From the NCBI GenBank assembly GCA_964411125.1, contig CAYPJU010000002.1:62001-126000 (forward strand): 64,000 nucleotides of DNA, read 5' to 3'. Position numbers and translations under genes: made by a program. Source of the DNA: JBFIHF01 sp964411125. Its GTDB lineage: Bacteria > Myxococcota_A > Bradymonadia > Bradymonadales > Bradymonadaceae. Position 1 is the stretch's first letter, and each line of letters starts with the position of its first letter. The notes under the pieces are model-generated. The model was given only the letters and a program-made list of their open reading frames with translations, ran no database searches and was not told the DNA's origin. Shown here one piece after another: positions 17,785-27,200 of this stretch.

Positions 17785-18897
17785 CTATCGCGACACGGTG
17801 AGCGACACGACGTAATCGTGGTCGTACGTGCGGACGTGTAGCTCGTCCCCTACGCGGCGAATTCGGTCGTGCCCCGATACTGTCGGAAGTTTGTGAAGAC
17901 GCGCCCCACTCCGCGCATCGATCGCATAGAGCGCGTCCTTCTCGGCCGTAAAACCGTAGCCCGACACGACCACCCCTTCGACCAACTGGAAGTCTCCGCG
18001 CGAAACGAGCGGCGCAGTCCTCCACAGCACCGCCGCGTCGTCCGGCGCGATGCCGTACAAGAACGCGGTCTCACCTCCGACCTCTCGCGCGTACGACTGG
18101 TAATTGGCGTTCACGAAAAGCATACCGTCGGCGCCAATCTGCACGTCGTCCATCTCGAGCACCCCCGGATGCAGCGGCGACAAATCGAGCGCCCATATCG
18201 GCTCGAAACGAGAGTCCGAAGCGTCGAACGCGACGACCGTGTAGTCGTGTTTCTCGCTGAAGATCGAAACCTCCTCCTCCGCCGGGCGCTCCCGATGAAA
18301 CGTGACGAGATGCACTGGCCGACCGGAGACGCGGAAGGCCTCGATCGATTCCATCGGTCCGAACGTCTGCTCGTACCCGGCGAGCGTCGCGACGTTCGGC
18401 TCGCTGAACCACCGCACGAGGAGGTCGGTGAGATGGGGTGGAGCTGCGCGTTCGAGATACTGACGCCATCGCTCGTCCGCCTGTGACGGCATGAGCGCAC
18501 TCGCGTCGACCCTCGACTCGTACTCGCGATGAAACGCCATCAGATCCCGGCGGGTCAGCATTTCCCGCGGCGCCGGGTCGGGCACTTCACGCACCGGGTC
18601 ACCCTTCCTCTTCGACACGACCGCGAGCTTCGCCGACTTCACGCCCGGCTCCAGCGGCTCGAAGACTTCCGGAATCGCTACCGTCCTCGCTTGCAGCACC
18701 CGGGCGGGACCCTGCGGAGGTTCTGGTGGCCTGACCTCGGTCTCGACCGTGCCGCCGTCGCCGTCGACATCTGGTGTCTCCGCCTGCGCGTTCGTCGTCA
18801 TCCGCTCCGCGGAATCGTCGGGGCGTTCGCCCGGTGTCGCGCAGGCGATGGTCGTCCCAGCCGTCAGCCCAATCAGAAACGCTGTGATTGTTCTCAC
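17785..18897 (-). CDS. Exported protein, probable lipoprotein, with beta-propeller-like C-terminus
   Basis: The 370-residue product opens with RTITAFLIGLTAGTTIAC, probably a lipoprotein signal (Cys19, an imperfect lipobox). A Pro/Glu-rich linker precedes a helical region (about 105-160). The C-terminal ~200 residues contain repeated strands of the kind YTVVAFDASD, LFVNANYQSYA, AFLYGIAPDD and ALYAIDARSGARLHKL, which suggest PQQ- or WD-like propeller blades. I chose GTG 18897 because it gives the cleanest signal peptide; ATG 18924 is an alternative. It faces the MATE/lipoprotein block tail-to-tail and is divergent from hemE. Confidence 0.7.
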   Translation of the reverse strand: MRTITAFLIGLTAGTTIACATPGERPDDSAERMTTNAQAETPDVDGDGGTVETEVRPPEPPQGPARVLQARTVAIPEVFEPLEPGVKSAKLAVVSKRKGDPVREVPDPAPREMLTRRDLMAFHREYESRVDASALMPSQADERWRQYLERAAPPHLTDLLVRWFSEPNVATLAGYEQTFGPMESIEAFRVSGRPVHLVTFHRERPAEEEVSIFSEKHDYTVVAFDASDSRFEPIWALDLSPLHPGVLEMDDVQIGADGMLFVNANYQSYAREVGGETAFLYGIAPDDAAVLWRTAPLVSRGDFQLVEGVVVSGYGFTAEKDALYAIDARSGARLHKLPTVSGHDRIRRVGDELHVRTYDHDYVVSLTVSR

Positions 18898-19079
18898 CCC
18901 ACGCTCGCATTCTGTCGAACACATGAAACCACGCAGCGAGTTGCCTCGTCGAGCACCGAACGACGAGGGCCATCCACCCGCCTCACTCGGCGCGCCGCAT
19001 CGCGATCGGCCCGTTTTCACGGGTCCGGAGCCGCGAACCGGGTCGCGCGGCGCCTCGGGTTCGTGGTATGCACTCGCGC

Positions 19080-20090
19080 ATGAATGGACGCGAACGATTT
19101 CTCGCCGCAACTCGCTGTGAACCGGTCGATCACCCACCCGTCTGGATGATGCGACAGGCCGGTCGTCACCTCCCCGAATACATGAAGCTGCGGGAGGACT
19201 ACTCCTTCCACGACCTCGTGAAGAACCCGGAGCTCGCCTGCGAAGTGACGATGCAGCCCGTCCGTCGGTACGGACTCGACGCTGCCATCACCTTCAGCGA
19301 CATCCTGGTGATCCCCGAGGCGCTGGGACAGCCCTACGGCTTCCGCGACCGCGGCGGCATCGAGATGGAATTCAAGCTCGAGAGCGAGGCCGACATCGAT
19401 CGGCTCGACGTCTCGGCGGTCCGCGAACATCTCGAATACGTCCCCGCAGCCCAGCGCGCGATTCGAGCCGAGCTCGGCGAGGACCGGGCGATGCTCGGGT
19501 TCGCCGGGGCACCGTGGACGCTCGCGACGTACATGGTCGAAGGCGGAAGTTCGCGCGATTATCGTCTCGCGAAGCAGATGTATTACGAGCGCCCGGACCT
19601 CTTCGAAAAACTGATGACCAAGCTGGTCGACGCGGTCTCCGAGTACCTGCTGATGCAGGTCGACGCCGGCGTAGATGCGGTCCAGATCTTCGACAGTTGG
19701 GGCGGTGTCCTCTCCGCCATCGACCTCGGCCCCGCATCCCTGAAGTGGATCACCCAGATCGTCGAGCGGCTCGGCGACATCCCGGTCATCGTCTTCGTGA
19801 AGCACGGGATGTTGCACGCCGACCAGATCGCGGCGACCGGCGCAACGGTCATCGGGGTCGACTGGACCGCCGACATCGCCGCCGTCCGAAAGGCCACCGG
19901 AAAGGCAGTGCAGGGTAACCTCGACCCGATCGTGATCGAGACGACCCCCGAGGTGACGCGCAGGGAGACGCGCCGAATCCTGGACGCGATGTCGGGGCTC
20001 AACGGCCACATCTTCAACCTCGGCCACGGCATCTCGCCGCACGGCCGCATCGACTGCGTCGAGGCGATGATCGACGAGATTCGGACATGA
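19080..20090 (+). CDS. hemE: Uroporphyrinogen decarboxylase
   Basis: HemE removes four carboxyls from uroporphyrinogen III to yield coproporphyrinogen III. Starting at ATG 19080 the protein has 336 residues; ATG 19068 adds four. Conserved features are PVWMMRQAGRHLPEY (N-terminal substrate loop with Arg), FSDILVIPEALG, GFAGAPWTLATYMVEGG, QIFDSWGG, GNLDP and FNLGHGI near the C-terminus. Its stop overlaps the start of hemY (ATGA), opening the second heme operon. Confidence 0.97.
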   Translation: MNGRERFLAATRCEPVDHPPVWMMRQAGRHLPEYMKLREDYSFHDLVKNPELACEVTMQPVRRYGLDAAITFSDILVIPEALGQPYGFRDRGGIEMEFKLESEADIDRLDVSAVREHLEYVPAAQRAIRAELGEDRAMLGFAGAPWTLATYMVEGGSSRDYRLAKQMYYERPDLFEKLMTKLVDAVSEYLLMQVDAGVDAVQIFDSWGGVLSAIDLGPASLKWITQIVERLGDIPVIVFVKHGMLHADQIAATGATVIGVDWTADIAAVRKATGKAVQGNLDPIVIETTPEVTRRETRRILDAMSGLNGHIFNLGHGISPHGRIDCVEAMIDEIRT

Positions 20091-21412
20091 CGGACGTCGC
20101 CGTCATCGGCGCCGGGATCTCCGGGCTCGTGGCCGCTCGGCGGCTCCAGCAGTTGGGCGCCGACGTCACCGTCTACGAGGCCGCCGATCACGTCGGCGGA
20201 CCGATGCGCAGCGAGCGAGAAGACGGATGGCTCGCCGAGTGGGGACCCCACACCATCCTCGAGAGCAACGACACCCTACGAGAGCTCGTCGACGACCTCG
20301 GCCTGTCCTCCGAGCGGCAGGTCGCCAACCGCGAAGCCGCGAAGCGATTCGTCGTTCGCGACGGAACGCCGAAGGCCCTGCCGATGGGTCCCCAGGATCT
20401 TCTCACCACGGACGTCTTCTCTGCGAAGGCCAAGCTCGCGCTCCTTCGCGAACCTTTCGTCCCACGCCGCGACGACGGAGTCGACGAGAGCCTCACGAAC
20501 TTCGTGGAACGGCGGTTCGACGACGAGCTCCTGACGTACGGTTTCGAGCTGATCGTCAACGGGATCTGGGCGGGCGATCCGAACCGCCTGTCGGTCCGGC
20601 ACGCCTTTCCGAAGATGTTCGCCCTCGAGCGCGAACACGGTTCGATACTCCGGGGGGCGATCGCGAAGATGCGCTCGGGAGACCGCAGCACACGACCTTC
20701 GATGATCGCGTTTCGAACGGGCAACGGCGCCCTTCCCCGCGCGCTCGCCGCAGAGATCGGAGACCTGAGGCTCGGCACCGCCGTCCGAACGATTCGCCGC
20801 GATCGCACGTGGTCGGTATCGGGAAAGCGGTTCGACGCGGTCGTCTCGACCCTCTCCGCTCCCCAGCTCCTCGCCATCGACTTCGACGGGGCGACCCCGC
20901 CGATCGACGTCCTCTCCGATGTCGCCTATCCACGCGTGTCGATCGTTACGCTCGGCTTCCGCCGGGACCAGGTCGAGCATCCTCTCGACGGGTTCGGAAT
21001 GATCGCGCCGATGGTCGAGAATCTGGACATCCTCGGCTCGCTCTTCACCTCGACCCTCTTCGACGGGCGGGCGCCCGACGGGCACGTCACCATCGCGTCG
21101 TTCGTGGGGGGGCTGCGTCGGCCCGACCTCGCCGCGCTCGACGACGCCGAAAAGGTCGCGCGTGTCCGCACGGCTCTCCGAAGGACGCTCGGCGCCAAGG
21201 GTGAACCGGCGTTCTCGCGGGTCTTCGATCATCTGCAAGCGATTCCACAGTACGAGGTCGGGCACGGTCGCGTCTTCGCACGTCTCGACGCGTTCGAGAT
21301 CGCGAACCCGGGCTTTTACTTTGCCGGAAACCTGCGCAGCGGCATCTCGGTCCCGGACCTGGTGGAACGCTCGACCCTCCTCGCCGAGCGCGTGATGCGG
21401 GAGGCCCGATGA
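20087..21412 (+). CDS. hemY: Protoporphyrinogen oxidase (oxygen-dependent, FAD)
   Basis: This enzyme oxidises protoporphyrinogen IX (or coproporphyrinogen III) with FAD and O2. The 441-residue protein begins with the FAD Rossmann motif VIGAGISGLVAARRLQ, followed by the acidic YEAADHVGG turn and WGPHTI. The C-terminal FAD-contact segment is FYFAGNLRSGISVPDLVERS. Middle motifs (NGIWAGDPNRLSVRHAFPKM) are typical of HemY/PPOX. Because hemE precedes it and hemH follows, the protoporphyrin route is more likely than the coproporphyrin route. It overlaps both neighbours by 4 bp. hemG is the older name. Confidence 0.93.
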   Translation: MTDVAVIGAGISGLVAARRLQQLGADVTVYEAADHVGGPMRSEREDGWLAEWGPHTILESNDTLRELVDDLGLSSERQVANREAAKRFVVRDGTPKALPMGPQDLLTTDVFSAKAKLALLREPFVPRRDDGVDESLTNFVERRFDDELLTYGFELIVNGIWAGDPNRLSVRHAFPKMFALEREHGSILRGAIAKMRSGDRSTRPSMIAFRTGNGALPRALAAEIGDLRLGTAVRTIRRDRTWSVSGKRFDAVVSTLSAPQLLAIDFDGATPPIDVLSDVAYPRVSIVTLGFRRDQVEHPLDGFGMIAPMVENLDILGSLFTSTLFDGRAPDGHVTIASFVGGLRRPDLAALDDAEKVARVRTALRRTLGAKGEPAFSRVFDHLQAIPQYEVGHGRVFARLDAFEIANPGFYFAGNLRSGISVPDLVERSTLLAERVMREAR

Positions 21413-21945
21413 CCGCTGTCGGCCCGAAGTCGAAGCGGAACTACGGCCTCGCAGCCGTCGGCATGCTCGTCTCCATCTTTTCGATGCCGTGCGTCATCGC
21501 CATGATCCACGATCTGATCGTCGGCACCGACAACATCACCGGCGCGCTCGTGGTTGGCACCTTCTGCGCGGGTCTCGCGGTGTTCGGGTTCTTCCTCACC
21601 TACGTCGCCCTGCGGAAGCCCAAGCCGGTGGCTTTCGAGGTCACGCGTGAGGTCGAACGTCAGATACTCGTCGTCGCGAAGCAGGCCCGAGGACGCATCA
21701 GCGCCGCAGAGCTCGCGATGCATTCCGATCTCAGTGTGGACGAGAGCCGCCGGGTACTCGAGCACTTCGAACTCAACGGCGTCGCCACCTCGCACGTCAC
21801 GACGACCGGCGACATCGTCTATCTGTTCAGCAGTTTCACCACCACCGAGGAGACGATGCTCGCCGGCATGGATTGGGACGACGGAACAGACGCAGATCCC
21901 CACGCCTCGGTCGGGGCCGAGGTGACCTCCCGAAGGAAGCAATGA
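21409..21945 (+). CDS. Small membrane protein with winged-helix-like domain inside the heme operon
   Basis: The 178-residue product has two transmembrane helices (about 13-35 and 44-66) and a soluble C-terminal domain. Residues about 72-140 (REVERQILVVAKQARGR, ISAAELAMHSDLSVDESRRV, LEHFELNGVATSH, IVYLF) read like a winged-helix: three helices, then a beta wing. An acidic, unstructured tail follows. The start overlaps the hemY stop (ATGA) and the stop overlaps the hemB start (ATGA), so its synthesis is locked to the two enzymes. It could be a membrane-tethered regulator or adaptor of heme synthesis; I do not recognise a named family. Confidence 0.8.
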   Translation: MTAVGPKSKRNYGLAAVGMLVSIFSMPCVIAMIHDLIVGTDNITGALVVGTFCAGLAVFGFFLTYVALRKPKPVAFEVTREVERQILVVAKQARGRISAAELAMHSDLSVDESRRVLEHFELNGVATSHVTTTGDIVYLFSSFTTTEETMLAGMDWDDGTDADPHASVGAEVTSRRKQ

Positions 21946-22922
21946 TGTTGGACCTCTCCAGAAGACCGAGACGGCTTCGCCGAAACGAAAACGTCCGCAG
22001 CCTGGTGCGTGAGACCGCCCTCACACCCGAAGATCTCGTGATGCCCATCTTCCTGACCGCGGTCAGTGAAGAGAGACGAGAGATCGGCTCGATGCCCGGA
22101 ATCCACCAGCACCCCGTCGACAAGGTCGAGGAAGAGGTCGACCGCATCCTGGAGGCAGGCGTGAGCCGTGTGCTCCTGTTCGGGATCCCCGAGCACAAGG
22201 ACGCGGTGGGTTCGGACACCTGGGACGACGAGCACGGCGTGATTCAGCGCGGGGTTCGCAGGCTGAAGGAGCGCTACGGAGACGATCTGTACGTCATCAC
22301 CGACGTCTGCTTCTGCGAGTATACTGACCACGGTCACTGTGGCGTCCTCGACGAGAGCGGTTGGCTCGTCAACGACGCCACGCTCCTCAACCTTGGCAAA
22401 CAGGTCGCGTCCCATGCCCGCGCCGGTGCCGACATGGTCGCACCGTCGGGAATGCTCGACGGAATGATCGGGGCGATCCGCGACGCCCTGGATGCCGAAG
22501 ATTTTCCGAACGTCGCTGTCATGAGTTACGCCGTGAAGTACGCCTCCGCCTACTACGGACCGTTTCGCGACGCCGTCGACTCGGCCCCCGGCTCCGGTGA
22601 CCGAAAGGCCTATCAGATGGACCCGGCGAACCGGCGGGAGGCGCTCGTCGAAGCAGCCCTCGACGTCGAACAGGGCGCCGACATCCTGATGGTCAAGCCC
22701 GCCCTCGCCTACCTGGACATCATCTCCGACGTGAAGTCCTCCTTCGACCTCCCCGTCGCCTGCTACAACGTCAGCGGCGAGTACTCGATGGTGAAAGCCG
22801 CCGCCCAGAAGGGATGGATCGACGAGACCGCCGTGACGCGCGAGATGCTCCTTTCCATGAAACGCGCGGGCGCGGACATCATCATCACTTATTTCGCCCG
22901 AGACATCGCCCCCGAGCTGTAA
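21942..22922 (+). CDS. hemB: Delta-aminolevulinic acid dehydratase (porphobilinogen synthase)
   Basis: HemB condenses two 5-aminolevulinates into porphobilinogen. The 326-residue protein has the zinc cysteines C123, C125 and C133 in DVCFCEYTDHGHCG, so a zinc-type active site is expected. Schiff-base lysines are at 199 (SYAVKYASAYYGPFRDA) and 252 (MVKPALAYLDII). The start ATG 21942 overlaps the upstream stop; GAAGGA lies just before it. hemH follows 9 bp later. Confidence 0.97.
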   Translation: MMLDLSRRPRRLRRNENVRSLVRETALTPEDLVMPIFLTAVSEERREIGSMPGIHQHPVDKVEEEVDRILEAGVSRVLLFGIPEHKDAVGSDTWDDEHGVIQRGVRRLKERYGDDLYVITDVCFCEYTDHGHCGVLDESGWLVNDATLLNLGKQVASHARAGADMVAPSGMLDGMIGAIRDALDAEDFPNVAVMSYAVKYASAYYGPFRDAVDSAPGSGDRKAYQMDPANRREALVEAALDVEQGADILMVKPALAYLDIISDVKSSFDLPVACYNVSGEYSMVKAAAQKGWIDETAVTREMLLSMKRAGADIIITYFARDIAPEL

Positions 22923-22931
22923 GAGAGACGC

Positions 22932-23978
22932 ATGAAACGTGGTGTACTGCTGATAAATCTCGGATCGCCCGACTCACCTACCGAGAAGGACGTCCGGACC
23001 TACCTGCGCGAGTTTCTGTCGGACGACCGCGTCATCGACGTGCCGAAGCTCATCCAACAGGCGGTCCTCAACTTCGCCATTCTTCCCCGACGTCCGAAAG
23101 AGTCCGCGGAGGCGTACCAGGAAATCTGGACCGACGAAGGTTCCCCTCTCATCGTCATCACGCAACGCCAGCGCGACGCCCTGCGCGAGCGGATCGATCT
23201 GCCCGTCGAGATGGGGATGCGGTATGGCAACCCCTCCACCGCGGAGAGCCTGCGCAGGCTGGCAGCTCAGGGCGTCGACGAGATCTTCGTCATCCCCCTG
23301 TACCCGCACTACGCCATGTCGTCATACGAGACGGCGGTCGCCAAAGTACTGACCGAGCTCCAGGGGATCGCGCCGAAGACCCGCGTGATCGTTCAGCCTC
23401 CCTACTACGAGGACGAAGACTTCGTCGCGGCGCTCGTCGCGCAGGCCAAGCCGTACCTCGACGAGGACGACTGGGACGCCCTTCTCTTCAGCTACCACGG
23501 GATCCCCGAAAGACACGTCAAACAGACCGACCCGACGGGATGCTGGTGCCTGCAGAACGACTACTGCTGTGACGTCGACAGCGTCGCTCACGCAACGTGC
23601 TACCGTGCACAATGCTTCGCCACCACCCGGAAGTTTGCCGAGCTCGCGGGCCTCGACAAGACCCAGTGGCGCCTGTCGTTTCAGTCGCGACTCGGGCGCG
23701 AGCCGTGGCTCAAACCGTACACCGACTTCGAGCTCGAAAAGTTCCCTACCCAGGGGATCAAGCGCCTCCTGGTCATGTGCCCTGCGTTTGTCTCCGATTG
23801 TCTCGAGACACTCGAAGAGATCGAGATGCGCGGCAAAGAAGACTTCGAGAAAGCCGGCGGCCTCACGTTCCGCTACATCCCCTGCGTCAACGAGTCACCG
23901 GAGTTCATCGACGTCCTGGAGCGAATGGTCGGCGACTTCCTCTCCGGAGCACTCGAAAAAACTGCAAAATCTGCATAG
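22932..23978 (+). CDS. hemH: Ferrochelatase with a cysteine cluster
   Basis: HemH inserts Fe2+ into protoporphyrin IX as the last step of heme b synthesis. The 348-residue protein starts with VLLINLGSPDSPT and has the catalytic SYHGIP at 187-192. Between residues 204 and 228 there are six cysteines (204, 206, 212, 213, 223, 228). [2Fe-2S] clusters are known in some bacterial ferrochelatases, and this internal group could supply the ligands. The C-terminal half has PAFVSDCLETLEEIEM. GAGAG precedes the ATG. It closes the second heme operon. Confidence 0.96.
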   Translation: MKRGVLLINLGSPDSPTEKDVRTYLREFLSDDRVIDVPKLIQQAVLNFAILPRRPKESAEAYQEIWTDEGSPLIVITQRQRDALRERIDLPVEMGMRYGNPSTAESLRRLAAQGVDEIFVIPLYPHYAMSSYETAVAKVLTELQGIAPKTRVIVQPPYYEDEDFVAALVAQAKPYLDEDDWDALLFSYHGIPERHVKQTDPTGCWCLQNDYCCDVDSVAHATCYRAQCFATTRKFAELAGLDKTQWRLSFQSRLGREPWLKPYTDFELEKFPTQGIKRLLVMCPAFVSDCLETLEEIEMRGKEDFEKAGGLTFRYIPCVNESPEFIDVLERMVGDFLSGALEKTAKSA

Positions 23979-24237
23979 GCAGAAGGCTGATCCCGCAGTC
24001 CCTGCAGAACCAACAGGACGCCAAAACGCCTAAGCCATTGCAATAACTAAAGTTACCAAACCTGGCACCGAGCTTGCTCTACAGTGACCCGACGACTCGG
24101 CGACACCCGCCCCGAGCGCTGCCTCTCGCGTCAGGTCCCCTCACACGACCCCCCACGCCTGGCATGAGGCGCAGCGCTCGCGGCGGGTTTCGCGTTTCTT
24201 GGAAGCAAGCCCCCCGCTTCCGATGACTCCCAGCCGT

Positions 24238-27200
24238 TCACCACGAGCGAAGCATCCTCATTCGCAACGCGTTCGAGTCCCCGACGTAAGAGACAATCGC
24301 GACGCCGGTCCGCGGGTCGTAGGTGACCTGCGGGTTGTCGATGGAGGCCCCGAGCGCGAATGACGCCACGATCGTGTAGTCGACCGGGCTTCGCACTTCG
24401 AGCACCGCATCGCCGTTCTCCCCGTACACCACCAGGAGGTTGGCCCCGTCGAAGGCGAGCCCGACCCCGTGATACGACGATGTACCCAGGCCAGCGAGCT
24501 TGACGGGAGCGCTCACCGAACCCGCGGGGTCGATGCGAGCCAGGTACGCGTCGTCGTCGTCGTCGACGAACGATACGTGATAGTCGGTGCCGTCGAAGGC
24601 GACCCCGGGCCAACTGCTCCGGTCCACGTCTTCGCCGACCTCTACGTCGCTCTGGACCACGCTCCCGTCCTTCGACAGTCGGCCGAAGTGGACGGTGTAA
24701 GAGGTTTGGCCGTGGGCCGGGACCGCGTAGGCGAGGGACGAGCCGTCGAAGATCGTTCGAAGCCGGGCGTCTCGACTGACGCCCGTGTCGAGCAATTCAC
24801 CTTCGGGGACGAGCACGTCGTCTGCTTCGGGGTCGACCACAGCGACGTATGCCCGCGACGAGTCGAGCCCCAGCAAGGCGTGCTCGGTCCCATCGAAGAA
24901 GGAGCTCCACGCGTACGTGTATCGCCAATCGTAGAAGGACGGAGCCCCGAGCGGCTCGTGGTTCTGGTCCCAGAACCGCATCGCCGGGCACTCGTAGTAG
25001 CTACAGCTCGCACTGTAAGCGAGGAAGTAGCGCGACCCGTCGAAGCCCACGGTGTTCCGAGCGCTCGTTCCCTGGTTGAAGTTCTGCGTCAGAAGCGGGA
25101 CGCCGAAGTTTGTCGAAACCCCGGCGCGACCGTTGGTCGTCCAACCCACCTCGCCCCGGCGCCCTGCGACGACGTGCGGCGGCGTATAGCGGGTCGAGAG
25201 ACCCGTCGCGAGTTCGATCTCCGGACCGAGCCGGTAGTCGGGGGGCTGGTTGTCGGGTCGCAGCCTGAAGTCGAGCACCTTTTGCATGTCGGGGGCCATC
25301 CGTAGCGTGTCGTTCATCGACGTGTACCCGGGCGCCCGCACCTCGATCTCCCAGTCGAACGCCGCCGCCGGAATCTGACCGCGGAACGTGTAGTCCCCCG
25401 AGGCGACGGTGTGCGCAAGGTAGACCCCACCATTGAGGAGCACCGTCGCGCCACGCACGGGGTCTCCGTTCGCGTCGGTGACGGTCCCCGCGACGTTGCC
25501 CAGCCCTGGCGACGCGCCGACTCGGACTTCGTATCGTGAGGGCTCCGGCGAGGTGCGCCCGAGGCGGTCGATGCTCACGATGTGGAACATCCAGAGCCCG
25601 TCAGCCTGGTCGTTCATCAGGATCTTCTCGTCGTTGCGGAAGGTCCCGTTCGTCTCGTCGGGCTGCGTGTCGCCGCGATGATCCCACGCGTACCAGTAGC
25701 CGGTGACGGAGTTGGCGTCGACGGATGGCGCGTCGGCCCACTCGATGAAGACGTCGTCCGTGGAAGACCACTGCGTCGAGTCCGGGTGGCTCGACGAACT
25801 CAGAACCGGTGCCGTCACATTGAAGTCGATGACGAACTCGACCGGCACGGTCCCCACCGTCGAGTCGGCGTTCACAGACACCACCTGAACCCGGTTCACA
25901 CCGGCCCGGAAGACGTCGAGCGGGATGGTGACGTTTTCGACCGAGGAGAACTCCCCGTTGCTGGGGGTCGGTACCTCGCCGTCGTTCACGTTCCAGTAGT
26001 ATCCCTTCGCACTGGCGAAGGGCTTGTCCCACGCGATCGAGACGTCGTCTTCGGACATGTTCCACTGGAAACCCTCAGGATGAGTGGGGGACGTCAGCGC
26101 CTCGGGTGGCATCACCGATTCGGTCCCGGAGAACGTCCCCTCGTTGGTGATGGCCGAGCCATAGAGAAGCGCGGCCGACGAGCCGTTGACAGTCGCGGTA
26201 GACGCGTTGGTGAGGACGTCGCCGCGCAGCTCCACGACAGCCGAAGACACCTCGCCGGTGTTGGTGAGGGCCCCGTACGCGTCCAGCCGCACTCGGTCTC
26301 CTCCCGTGATCGAGCCTGCGTTCGTGATCGTCTCCTCGGCGTGAAAGACGAACTGGGAACCGGCGCCGAGGTCGATCGAGCTGGAGTCGGTGACCTTCAG
26401 GCATTTCGCCCAGATCTCGAGTACCTCTCCGTCGGGGACCTCGATGCTGCCGCCGAGCTCGACGGTCACGCAGCCCTGATAGACGTGCGGCCCCCCCAGG
26501 GTCATCGGAACACCCTTGTTTTCGAGCTTGTCCTCGATGCAAACCCGGTGGTCACAGCCGAGGGCGCAGTTTTCGTTCTGGGCCCAGGTCTGCCCGTCCA
26601 TGCCGCACATCTCCTGCACACCGCCGTTGCATCGAAGCGCGGTGGGGTCGCAGGCGCCGACGCACAGGCCATCCATGCAGTCGTCTTCGCAGATGTCGAG
26701 ATGCTGCCACGCCGAGCCCGTTACGTTGCAAGTCTGTACCGAGTTCTTGAAGCATCGGTCTTCGCCCGCGGTGCACTGCACGGCGTCATCGCAACTACCG
26801 GCGTTGCATGCCTGAGCGCAGATCTGCGTCTCCACCCACTGGTTCTGATCGCAGCTCTGGACCGTGTTGCCTGCGCAGCGGGCCTCACCGGGGTTGCACC
26901 CCATGTTGTTGGCGGGCTCGGTGCATGAGCCCGCGTCGCATTCGCCCGACGCGCAGTCGCTATCGACCGCGCAATCCGCGGCCGCTCCGCAGGAGGGACA
27001 CACTCCGCCGCCGCAGTCTACGTCCGTCTCGGCGCCATTCTTCGCGCCATCCGTGCACGTCTCCTGGTCCGCAGGGACGCATTCGTTACTCACGCCCAGG
27101 TCGCAATTGTTCGTGCTGCAATCGGTCGCGGCGAGACAGATTGCGCCGACCGCGCACGGTACGCAGCGCGAGCCCCCGCAGTCGACGTCGGATTCGTCCT

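Noticed and set aside
24180..24230. GGAAGC/GCTTCC hairpin between hemH and the large lipoprotein gene as terminator
   Set aside because: Only a 6-bp stem and no T-tract on either strand.
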